A program made the translations under genes and the position numbers. The notes below the pieces were generated by a model. It ran no database searches, had not been told where the DNA came from, and was given only the letters and a program-made list of their open reading frames with translations. From Candidatus Poribacteria bacterium (GTDB lineage Bacteria; Poribacteria; WGA-4E; WGA-3G), in NCBI GenBank assembly GCA_007571355.1, contig RKRO01000100.1:1-5468 (forward strand): a DNA stretch of 5,468 nt, read 5' to 3'. Shown here piece by piece: positions 1 through 5,468 of this stretch; the first letter of the stretch is position 1; every line of letters starts with the position of its first letter.

Positions 1-1060
1 CACCAATAGCGTGTCGGATCACAAGTTCCTCCAGCGATGTCCCTGTTCCGAATCGCAAAGTTCGGGCACAGAGTCCACCGATTGTCCGTGCAGCAATTTC
101 AATGAGATACGCACCTGTGGCGTTATAGCGCAATTCGGCATGGACGGGGCCGTGTCGCAATCCTAATGCATCGGCAGCTGCTGCTGTCGCGCGATGTAAA
201 GCCTCTTGAATATCCGTAGGCAGACGGGACGGCGTAATATAGAGGGTTTCCTCAAAAAAAGGTCCCTCAAGTGGATCGGGCTTATCAAAGATCGCCAATG
301 TCTTAAGCTCACCATTTAAGAGGATGCCCTCCAGTGCCACCTCTATTCCCGGAATATAGTCCTCAACGAGCAGATATTGTGACGGGTGTTCTTGTGAAGA
401 ACTTACCTCATCAGCACTTCGTAAAGTGTGTAAGAGTTTCGTTGTCCGTTGAAAAGCCTCAATAAATTCGGTGCGGGTATCCGCACGGATGACTCCACGG
501 CTGGCGGAGAGAGACAACGGTTTGATAATACACGGGAAATTAACCTGTGTATTTGTGCTGTGGGGAGCGGGGAATTTCGGCTGCGGATAGCCGAAATCCA
601 TTCCTTGTATGACATTCCCAGCCCCTACGATTACAGTCGGATCGTCATAGATAGAGAAGCGTTGATAAGCAGGCACGGCTACGCCGTTCTGTGCCAACGT
701 CTGCCTTAAAAGATATTTATTGCGCGTGGTTTTCGCTGAGACGATGGGATTGTGTGGAAGCCCCAATGCCTCCGATGCGGTTGTGGCGAGGAGTGTCGTA
801 TCATCGTCGACACCGACGATGGCTGTGAGTGGGTATGTGTGGTTGAATTCGAGGATAGATTGCGTCGCGGCGGTTGGCGCGTGAAAATCAAGTACAAGCG
901 TGTGTCGCGGTGAGAGGTCTGCTGTGGTCGATGCCTCCTCGGATGCAACAACCACTTCGACATCGAGTTTAAGAGCCGCTTCAAGGAAGTCGGTAGCGCG
1001 GTACGTTCGTGTCGGAAGGAGCAGGAGGATACGAGGCTTTTTTAACGTTTGCTGCTGCAT
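1..1060 (-). CDS. ATP-grasp domain protein, probable carboxylate-amine ligase (3' end cut)
   Basis: The frame is open from the ATG at 1060 to the window edge, giving 353 residues with no stop. A Rossmann-like preATP-grasp region (about 1-105, starting PRILLLLPT) precedes the ATP-grasp fold. FPCIIKP (175-181) supplies the ATP-binding lysine K180, followed by the serine/glycine loop SASRGV. LVEDYIPGIEVALEG (231-245) is the adenine-binding strand plus conserved glutamates. GPVHAEL (304-310) and LIEIAARTIGG (319-329) carry the probable metal ligands E309 and E321. Proteins of this fold join a carboxylate to an amine or other nucleophile through an acyl phosphate; the motifs resemble the L-amino-acid ligase/carnosine synthase branch. 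The substrate cannot be told. About 30 residues (141-173) between the N-terminal domain and K180 look inserted. The start is supported by AGGAG eight bases upstream. It follows the aldolase-like gene by 65 bases and may be co-transcribed with it. The fold is near certain and the reaction is inferred. Confidence 0.88.
   Translation of the reverse strand, partial: MQQQTLKKPRILLLLPTRTYRATDFLEAALKLDVEVVVASEEASTTADLSPRHTLVLDFHAPTAATQSILEFNHTYPLTAIVGVDDDTTLLATTASEALGLPHNPIVSAKTTRNKYLLRQTLAQNGVAVPAYQRFSIYDDPTVIVGAGNVIQGMDFGYPQPKFPAPHSTNTQVNFPCIIKPLSLSASRGVIRADTRTEFIEAFQRTTKLLHTLRSADEVSSSQEHPSQYLLVEDYIPGIEVALEGILLNGELKTLAIFDKPDPLEGPFFEETLYITPSRLPTDIQEALHRATAAAADALGLRHGPVHAELRYNATGAYLIEIAARTIGGLCARTLRFGTGTSLEELVIRHAIG
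574..597. repeat. Perfect 9-bp inverted repeat inside the ATP-grasp gene
   Basis: ATTTCGGCT (574-582) and AGCCGAAAT (589-597) are exact reverse complements around a 6-base loop. The repeat encodes residues 155-163 of the ATP-grasp protein and lies within the segment that looks inserted relative to typical family members. It may be chance, a coding-region hairpin, or a relic of a small palindromic insertion. Confidence 0.6.
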
Positions 1061-1068
1061 TCGGGAAT

Positions 1069-1073
1069 CTCCT
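1069..1073 (-). promoter_or_regulatory. Ribosome binding site of the ATP-grasp gene
   Basis: On the minus strand AGGAG lies eight bases before the ATG at 1060, an ideal Shine-Dalgarno spacing. It fixes the start of the ATP-grasp gene and argues that the gene is translated independently of the aldolase-like gene upstream. Confidence 0.8.
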
Positions 1074-1086
1074 GCCTTGTTGTAAG

Positions 1087-1114
1087 GGTCGGCGCGTGTA
1101 CAAGTGCGCCGACC
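1087..1114. repeat. GC-rich intercistronic hairpin (9-bp perfect stem)
   Basis: GGTCGGCGC (1087-1095) and GCGCCGACC (1106-1114) are exact reverse complements with a 10-base loop. It sits in the 65-base spacer between the aldolase-like stop codon and the ATP-grasp ribosome binding site. No run of T follows on the minus strand, so it is not a typical intrinsic terminator. An intercistronic hairpin that stabilises or partly attenuates the transcript is the likelier reading. Confidence 0.7.
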
Positions 1115-1125
1115 GGGAATTATCT

Positions 1126-2085
1126 CTAATTGCTACGCGAACCGCGTCGTATCTTCTGATACGACGCGTGTGCGTCCTGCGCGTCTTCCTCGCCGTCAAG
1201 GACGCGGCGCAGACATTGCACAAAACCGATCGGATCATCCTCACCGAAGATCGTACGTCCAAACAAGATCGCGCGCCCGCCATTGCTGACAACGTTATGC
1301 GCCAGCGCGAATGTACTCCGCGCATTCTGACGCGGCCCGCCCAACGCCCCGATGACCAACGTTGTGTCGAATTGGCACAACTCGTTCCAGACATCAGCAG
1401 TTGTATATGCCGTTTTGATAAAGCGCGGGCGTTGGTGTTTACGGAGGTAACTCATTGTTCGAACGATAGAATCGGCGACGTACATACCACGTTTCTCATC
1501 ATCCATTCCCGGCAGTTTAATGTTCGGTAAGAAGACCTCTAAGAGATGATCAAAGCCGTCAATTTCACCAACGACATGCGCGAATTGCACATACGCCTGC
1601 AACATCTTTTCATCGGCGATCGGGTCGTTGTTGAGAGTGATAGAGTACAACCCAAGATTAACTTTGCATTCCAATGCGGGGCCGATGAGTGCTTCACAAT
1701 AGCGTTGCATATCTTCTGGAAATACTGTCTGAAACGGCATCGACAATCGTGAGGTGTAAACTCCGAATCGTGGGTTCCAGATGGCAGTTTCCGAGTTCAT
1801 CCGGACGATCGGCGTGATCGGTGTCCCCTCAAACAGATTTTCCTCAAGAGCGAGTGTTTCTGCATCGGCAGGTGTCATCAGGAGCCCGTCGAGTTGTCCA
1901 TCAGCGACAAGATCGCGTTGCAGTTGCAGAAACTCTGCGTGTGTGCGGTAATGTGGTTTTGGGTGTTGTACCTGCCCGAGTCCTTTAATACCAGCGGATG
2001 CAAGTGGGTCCGCCGCAAAAACCAGGATCGGACGTTGTGCAAGCAGGTCTGTATCATCAAGTTTGTCAAATATCCGATTGCCCAT
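1126..2085 (-). CDS. Class I aldolase-like (beta/alpha)8 protein (DeoC/FbaB/LacD-type superfamily)
   Basis: This complete gene encodes 319 residues. The C-terminal half reads like a class I, Schiff-base aldolase barrel: LLEVF (181-185), then RFIKTAYT (221-228) with K224 as the probable Schiff-base lysine, then LVIGALGGP (243-251), and GRTIF followed by EDDP (276-285), which matches the phosphate-binding end of the FbaB/LsrF family (GRNIFQ-like). Near the N-terminus FAADP (23-27) may hold the conserved active-site aspartate D26. DGLLMTP (66-72) and VRMN (94-97) also recall Cgl0159-like proteins of inositol catabolism clusters, an alternative placement within the same fold. Such enzymes cleave or form C-C bonds in sugar phosphates and related compounds; the substrate here is unknown. 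No signal peptide or membrane segment is seen, so it is probably cytosolic. The last 20 or so residues are charged and look like a tail. The superfamily call is fairly secure and the reaction is inferred. Confidence 0.8.
   Translation of the reverse strand: MGNRIFDKLDDTDLLAQRPILVFAADPLASAGIKGLGQVQHPKPHYRTHAEFLQLQRDLVADGQLDGLLMTPADAETLALEENLFEGTPITPIVRMNSETAIWNPRFGVYTSRLSMPFQTVFPEDMQRYCEALIGPALECKVNLGLYSITLNNDPIADEKMLQAYVQFAHVVGEIDGFDHLLEVFLPNIKLPGMDDEKRGMYVADSIVRTMSYLRKHQRPRFIKTAYTTADVWNELCQFDTTLVIGALGGPRQNARSTFALAHNVVSNGGRAILFGRTIFGEDDPIGFVQCLRRVLDGEEDAQDAHASYQKIRRGSRSN
1143..1168. repeat. Perfect 11-bp hairpin in the 3' end of the aldolase-like gene
   Basis: CGCGTCGTATC (1143-1153) and GATACGACGCG (1158-1168) are exact reverse complements around a 4-base loop. 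It covers codons for about residues 306-314 and ends 15 bases before the stop codon. Together with the hairpin at 1087-1114 it places two stable stems within about 80 bases at the aldolase/ATP-grasp junction. No T tract follows on either strand. Confidence 0.75.
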
Positions 2086-2096
2086 CTATTATGAAT

Positions 2097-2101
2097 TCCT
2101 T
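2097..2101 (-). promoter_or_regulatory. Probable ribosome binding site of the aldolase-like gene
   Basis: AAGGA on the minus strand ends 11 bases before the ATG at 2085. The spacing is slightly long but usable, and it supports the chosen start, which yields the expected short lead before the first barrel strand (RPILVFAADP). Confidence 0.55.
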
Positions 2102-2107
2102 GTAATT

Positions 2108-2133
2108 AGTTGTCTGTTATCAGTTGTCTGTTA
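2108..2133. repeat. Tandem direct repeat, 14-base period
   Basis: AGTTGTCTGTTA occurs at 2108-2119 and again at 2122-2133 without mismatch, separated by TC. It lies 23 bases upstream of the aldolase-like start, in the spacer after priA. It could be an operator-like repeat or part of a dispersed intergenic repeat family. Confidence 0.75.
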
Positions 2134-2221
2134 CAAGAGGTATTTGATAATTTTAACATCTCCCATGACTGATCACCGAAAGGATTTTTGAAAAAAGAAA
2201 TCCGTCCTGACAGCTGATAAC
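2116..2221. repeat. Intergenic inverted repeat spanning the priA/aldolase spacer
   Basis: GTTATCAGTTGTC (2116-2128) pairs with GACAGCTGATAAC (2209-2221): 12 of 13 positions are exact complements and the other is a T/G pair. The arms enclose 80 bases and take up most of the 141-base spacer. On the plus strand the right arm is followed directly by TCTTTTT. It could be a small non-autonomous repeat element, a structured RNA on the plus strand, or a decayed intergenic repeat. Confidence 0.55.
2182..2203. repeat. AT-rich short inverted repeat after priA
   Basis: GGATTT (2182-2187) and AAATCC (2198-2203) are reverse complements around a 10-base A/T-rich loop. It lies 23 bases past the priA stop codon. 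The stem is too weak and lacks a proper trailing T run, so it is at best a poor terminator for priA. Confidence 0.3.
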
Positions 2222-2226
2222 TCTTT

Positions 2227-4758
2227 TTAGCGTATATTCGTTGGATCAATATCTATCACAAATTCAATAGCCTTTGCTATTGTGGACGGTGGTTCGTCCG
2301 TGAGACGTTTAAGGAGTTGCCCCATTTTTTCAGGATTAGCACTTCGGAGCAAGAGATGCCACCGAAATTTGCCTTCAATTTTCGCCAACGGTGCCGGTGC
2401 GGGCCCGAGGATCTCTAAAGTTGTCGCATCGGCATCAGGTGCCGCTTGATCGGTCTGCCAAATTTCAAGTTGATCTCTCGCTGCATAAGCCCCCTCAATA
2501 ACGGCTTTCTCGTCACTACCACGGAGCAGCAGCATTGCAACATGAGAGAACGGCGGATAGCGCAGCGCGCCACGCGCTTCTATCTCCTGTGCGTAGAAAC
2601 CGATGTAGTCGTGATGCTGTGCAGCTGCGATACAGTAATGTTCAGGCATATAGGTTTGGAGGATGACCTGACCTTCAAGATCGGCACGCCCGGAACGTCC
2701 TGCGACTTGTGTTAGGAGGCTGAACGTCTGCTCACTCGCTCGGAAGTCAGGTAGGTTCAAAGCGGTATCTGCGGCGATAACCCCGACAAGGGTAACGTTC
2801 GGGAAATCCAATCCCTTCGATACCATCTGTGTGCCTATCAGAATGTCAATTTTCTGTTGTTTGAACGCATTCAAAATCTGTTGATGTGCGTTTTTTCGAG
2901 CGGTTGAATCCGCATCAAATCGCATCACACGTGCTTTTGGAAACGCTTTGCGTACTTCTTGTTCGACCGCTTCAGTACCGGCACCAAAAAAACGAATCGC
3001 TTCACTGCTACACTGTGGACAGACCTGATGCGTAGAACGTTGGCTACCACAATGGTGACAGATAAGCTGCTGCGTTTTGCGATGATAGGTTAACGAGATT
3101 GAGCAGTTGTCACACCGTTCGACATAACCACAGTTTCTACAAAAGACGTAAGTAGAATGTCCCCGTCGATTTAAAAATAAGATAATTTGCTCTTGTCGCC
3201 CGAGCTTCGTCTCCATAGAATCTCGGAGTAAATCTGAAAAGATCGTTCGATTCCCTTTTTTCAATTCACTACGCATATCGACGATATGAACGTCGGGCAT
3301 TTTTCTATTGAATATCCGATCGGGCAGGCTTAACAGTTGATAACTTCCGTTCTGTGCCCGGTGGAAACTTTCAAGCGACGGTGTTGCACTCCCTAATATG
3401 ATCGGACAGTTCGCGAGTTCGCTCCGTTTCTGTGCGACTTCGCGAGCGTGGTAACGCGGGGCAGTCTCAGATTTATAGGAATCTGAATGCTCTTCGTCTA
3501 TAATCAATATGCCGAGTTTCTGGACAGGTGCGAAGATCGCAGAACGCGGTCCAATGACGATATCGGCCTCACCTTTCTGGATGCGGTGCCATTGGTCATA
3601 GCGTTCACCTGCACTCAACCGGCTATGTAGGAGCGCGACCCGTTCTCCAAACCTGCCAACAAACCGAGATGCCGTTTGCGGCGTGAGCGAAATCTCTGGA
3701 ACTAATACAATGACAGATTTGCCTTTCTCAAGCACTTCCGCGATTGCCTGCATGTAGACCTCGGTCTTGCCGCTCCCCGTTACACCGTGTAGTAGAAAAG
3801 CCAGTGAACTGTTATCATTAGCGGTAGACACCGCAGCGGGTGATGCCAATGTCTTCCGAATTTCCGCCAACGCTGCCGATTGTGCAGGATTTAAAGAGAA
3901 CGGCTGTGTCGGCGCGATCGCCTCGGAGCTCATCGGATTCCGCACCGTCTGTGCCTGTGTAATATGAATAAATCCGCGTCTTTCAAGGGGACGTAGGATC
4001 GAAACGCTTGCACCCACCTGTTTCGCTAAGTCTGCTGTCGTCAAAGGTGCCTCTTCTTCGAGCAGGCGTTGTAGTGCCTCCGCCCGCTTGACATCGGCAG
4101 CGTGTTGCCGGTTAGATGAAAGCGACGCGTTCTTGTCCGTGTTGCCCTTGAGTTGTGCAATTTCTGTTTCAATAGCATCGATCGGTGCGGCTAACGTTGC
4201 AACGGTAGTTACTTGTGTCGTAGCCTTCGGTTTATGCATAACGTCAAGCGTAACGATTCTTTTCTCAACGAGCGCGTTGATCTTCGTACGGACATTCTGC
4301 AGACTCAAACCGGTGCGTCTGGCGAGCTGATTCATAGACAAATCGCCTTCTGCTTCCAAAAGTGCAACGATTTTTTTCAGGACTTTTCCAGTGGGGAGCC
4401 CTGCTTCAGGGAGGAGTCGGACATGTTCTTGTTTCTTTGTTCGTACAGCAGCAGGTACAGCACAGAAAAGCGAGAGTCCCCACGAACAGACATAGTAATC
4501 CGCCATCCATTTTGTAAGGCTCAGCATCTCGGAAGAGAACATCGGTGTCTCGTCAAGACACGCAGAGACGTTCTTAATAAGATTAGGAGCGAGGTCGGTT
4601 TCGTCAATCCGTTCAACGATAACGCCTTCCTGCTTCGTCCTACGAAATGGTGCCAAGACTCGGACACCCGGTTGCAAAACCGCATCTAATCGCGGCGGTA
4701 CGCTGTAGGTAAAAACCTGATTCACTGATAGCGGAAAAGCAACGTTGGCATAACGCAT
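2227..4758 (-). CDS. priA: Primosomal replication restart helicase PriA
   Basis: PriA is a superfamily 2 3'-5' DNA helicase that recognises stalled forks and D-loops and starts reloading of the replicative helicase. The 843-residue protein is complete. The N-terminal 3'-DNA-binding domain occupies about 1-105 (MRYANVAFPL, VRVLAPF), followed by winged-helix-like segments at about 125-175 and 225-270. The helicase core has Walker A GVTGSGKT (325-332, K331), DEEH (421-424), the PriA-specific PRYHARE (434-440), SATP (457-460), GTQMVSKGLDFPNV (642-655) and QVAGRSGR (684-691). Eight zinc-ligand cysteines are present: C540, C543, C549, C552, C567, C570, C580 and C583. The C-terminal domain ends in VIDIDP (834-839). 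It is longer than the 732-residue E. coli protein and nearer the 805 of Bacillus subtilis, with extra length before the helicase core. The start matches PriA N-termini, although no good Shine-Dalgarno site precedes it. All key motifs are intact. Confidence 0.98.
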   Translation of the reverse strand: MRYANVAFPLSVNQVFTYSVPPRLDAVLQPGVRVLAPFRRTKQEGVIVERIDETDLAPNLIKNVSACLDETPMFSSEMLSLTKWMADYYVCSWGLSLFCAVPAAVRTKKQEHVRLLPEAGLPTGKVLKKIVALLEAEGDLSMNQLARRTGLSLQNVRTKINALVEKRIVTLDVMHKPKATTQVTTVATLAAPIDAIETEIAQLKGNTDKNASLSSNRQHAADVKRAEALQRLLEEEAPLTTADLAKQVGASVSILRPLERRGFIHITQAQTVRNPMSSEAIAPTQPFSLNPAQSAALAEIRKTLASPAAVSTANDNSSLAFLLHGVTGSGKTEVYMQAIAEVLEKGKSVIVLVPEISLTPQTASRFVGRFGERVALLHSRLSAGERYDQWHRIQKGEADIVIGPRSAIFAPVQKLGILIIDEEHSDSYKSETAPRYHAREVAQKRSELANCPIILGSATPSLESFHRAQNGSYQLLSLPDRIFNRKMPDVHIVDMRSELKKGNRTIFSDLLRDSMETKLGRQEQIILFLNRRGHSTYVFCRNCGYVERCDNCSISLTYHRKTQQLICHHCGSQRSTHQVCPQCSSEAIRFFGAGTEAVEQEVRKAFPKARVMRFDADSTARKNAHQQILNAFKQQKIDILIGTQMVSKGLDFPNVTLVGVIAADTALNLPDFRASEQTFSLLTQVAGRSGRADLEGQVILQTYMPEHYCIAAAQHHDYIGFYAQEIEARGALRYPPFSHVAMLLLRGSDEKAVIEGAYAARDQLEIWQTDQAAPDADATTLEILGPAPAPLAKIEGKFRWHLLLRSANPEKMGQLLKRLTDEPPSTIAKAIEFVIDIDPTNIR

Positions 4759-4883
4759 ATTTTTAAATATTGGTTTTCGCTCCGTTTCGTCGGTTGTTCA
4801 AAACGGGTTTCCGATCAAGCTGATAGCGATAATTACTTTCCAGTTTATTTTCCAGGTCCAATTGGCTGTCGACTTTTAACAGG

Positions 4884-4924
4884 CAGTAAAGAGGTTTTTG
4901 ATGAAATCAGAAACTTCTTTGCTG
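4884..4924. repeat. Long hairpin (19 pairs, 3-base loop) after the glycosylase gene
   Basis: Bases 4884-4902 pair with 4906-4924 around the loop GAA. Sixteen of the 19 pairs are Watson-Crick and three are G/T (4887 with 4921, 4893 with 4915, 4898 with 4910). As plus-strand RNA all 19 positions can pair; as minus-strand RNA the three become A/C mismatches. It starts 26 bases past the glycosylase stop codon, in the spacer before priA. No T tract follows on the minus strand, so it is not a canonical terminator, although it could still protect the 3' end of the glycosylase transcript. Confidence 0.7.
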
Positions 4925-4950
4925 ATGGAAATCGACCCCTATTCTTACTT

Positions 4951-5468
4951 CTATCCTTGCGCCAAGAATGCGAGTACTTTTTTTATGTCTTCCCACACAT
5001 CGCGTTTGGCATTCGGATTTCTGAGGAGGTATGCAGGATGAAAGGTCGGCATAACAACCGGCAGTTTCTTATGCTGTGGGAAGTTGAGTCCAGCAACATT
5101 ACAATCCTGGAACTCCCCGCGCAGCCTCGTTATACCTGTTTTTGTGCCGAGTAACATCTGCGCTGCGAAGCTACCGAGGGCAACAATTACCTTCGGTTGA
5201 ATCAGTTCTATCTGACGGATTAAATAAGGGCTACAGGTTTCAACTTCTTCTGGTGCAGGGTTTCTGTTTCCCGGTGGCCGACATTTAAGAATGTTCGCGA
5301 TGTAGACCTCCGAACGTTTAAGTTTCATCCCGGCCTCAATGATCTGTGTTAGCAACTGCCCTGCTCTACCCACAAAGGGTTCTCCTTGTTTATCCTCATC
5401 GGCACCTGGTGCTTCACCGATGAACATGAGATCAGCACTTGTGTCTCCAACCCCAAAGACAACGCTAT
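4951..5468 (-). CDS. Uracil-DNA glycosylase, family 4 iron-sulfur type (5' end cut)
   Basis: This enzyme removes uracil from DNA, starting base excision repair after cytosine deamination or dUTP incorporation. The visible 171 residues are the C-terminal part; the frame runs off the window edge. The first ATG in the window (5427) is internal, because the preceding residues VVFGVGDTSADL continue the family's usual sequence. Motif 1 is GEAPGADEDKQGEPFVG (visible residues 17-33), where family 4 enzymes bind uracil. Motif 2 is HPAYLLRNP (143-151). C62 in KCRPPGNRNP and C78 in ETCSPYL match two of the four cysteine ligands of the 4Fe-4S cluster; the other two would lie in the missing N-terminus. 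NILKCRPPGNRNP is strongly diagnostic of this group. The C-terminus (VLAFLAQG) is at the usual place. priA follows after 192 bases on the same strand, both being genome-maintenance genes, but a shared transcript is not proven. Older annotations sometimes call such genes phage SPO1 DNA polymerase-related. Confidence 0.95.
   Translation of the reverse strand, partial: SVVFGVGDTSADLMFIGEAPGADEDKQGEPFVGRAGQLLTQIIEAGMKLKRSEVYIANILKCRPPGNRNPAPEEVETCSPYLIRQIELIQPKVIVALGSFAAQMLLGTKTGITRLRGEFQDCNVAGLNFPQHKKLPVVMPTFHPAYLLRNPNAKRDVWEDIKKVLAFLAQG

Noticed and set aside
403..984. Minus-strand ORFs of 70 and 92 codons (403-615 and 706-984), which might suggest a frameshifted or broken gene
   Set aside because: They lie in other frames than the ATP-grasp gene, which is continuously open from 1060 to the window edge with all motifs in one frame. 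They are shadows, so the gene is not broken.
1009..1530. Plus-strand ORF of 173 codons overlapping the aldolase-like gene
   Set aside because: It is antisense to two well-supported genes, shows no recognisable domain, and has an arginine- and cysteine-rich composition typical of a shadow frame.
2182..2228. Intrinsic terminator for priA on the minus strand
   Set aside because: The stem is six A/T-rich pairs, and on the minus strand the T-rich stretch is in the loop and not after the stem, so the arrangement is wrong for a terminator.
4213..4689. Plus-strand ORF of 158 codons within priA
   Set aside because: It is fully antisense to the conserved N-terminal part of PriA, has no recognisable motif, and lacks any supporting context.
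4818..4831. AGCTGATAGCGATA as a further copy of the GTTATCAGTTGTC-type repeat upstream of priA
   Set aside because: It matches only over the AGCTGATA core and then diverges, too short to call a copy.
5425..5427. ATG as the start of the uracil-DNA glycosylase
   Set aside because: The upstream codons to the window edge stay open and encode VVFGVGDTSADL, which belongs to the family's conserved region. The true start and two cluster cysteines lie outside the window.

Overview
The window carries four genes, all on the minus strand and all reading from high to low coordinates. In transcription order they are a family 4-type uracil-DNA glycosylase (5' end cut by the window edge), a complete primosomal helicase priA, a complete class I aldolase-like (beta/alpha)8 protein, and an ATP-grasp ligase-like protein whose 3' end is cut by the other edge. 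Gaps between genes are 192, 141 and 65 bases. The layout fits one or more co-directional transcription units. No convincing promoter or T-tailed terminator for the minus strand was found.

The organism is a bacterium: PriA is bacterial, the glycosylase has the bacterial iron-sulfur type sequence, and two genes have Shine-Dalgarno-like sites. Base composition looks moderate. PriA and the glycosylase are housekeeping replication and repair genes, so this looks like a chromosomal region of an uncultured lineage rather than a mobile island. The GTTATCAGTTGTC-like intergenic repeats resemble ones I associate with Candidatus Poribacteria, but this is recollection and not proof. No tRNA, rRNA, CRISPR, transposase or phage gene was seen.

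Region by region: 1-1060 is the ATP-grasp gene, open over 353 codons without a stop. Bases 1061-1125 form a short spacer with a GC-rich hairpin and a good ribosome binding site. Bases 1126-2085 are the aldolase-like gene, with a second perfect hairpin inside its last codons. Bases 2086-2226 are a spacer of direct and inverted repeats. Bases 2227-4758 are priA. Bases 4759-4950 are a spacer with a 19-pair hairpin beside the glycosylase stop codon. Bases 4951-5468 are the glycosylase.

The glycosylase and PriA share a genome-maintenance theme: one removes uracil from DNA and the other restarts stalled forks. The aldolase-like and ATP-grasp genes are probably metabolic and may be linked to each other, but nothing in the window identifies their substrates. 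I see no clear new defence or mobile system. The points most worth a second look are the structured spacers, where pairing favours the strand opposite to the genes, and an unusual insertion in the ATP-grasp protein.
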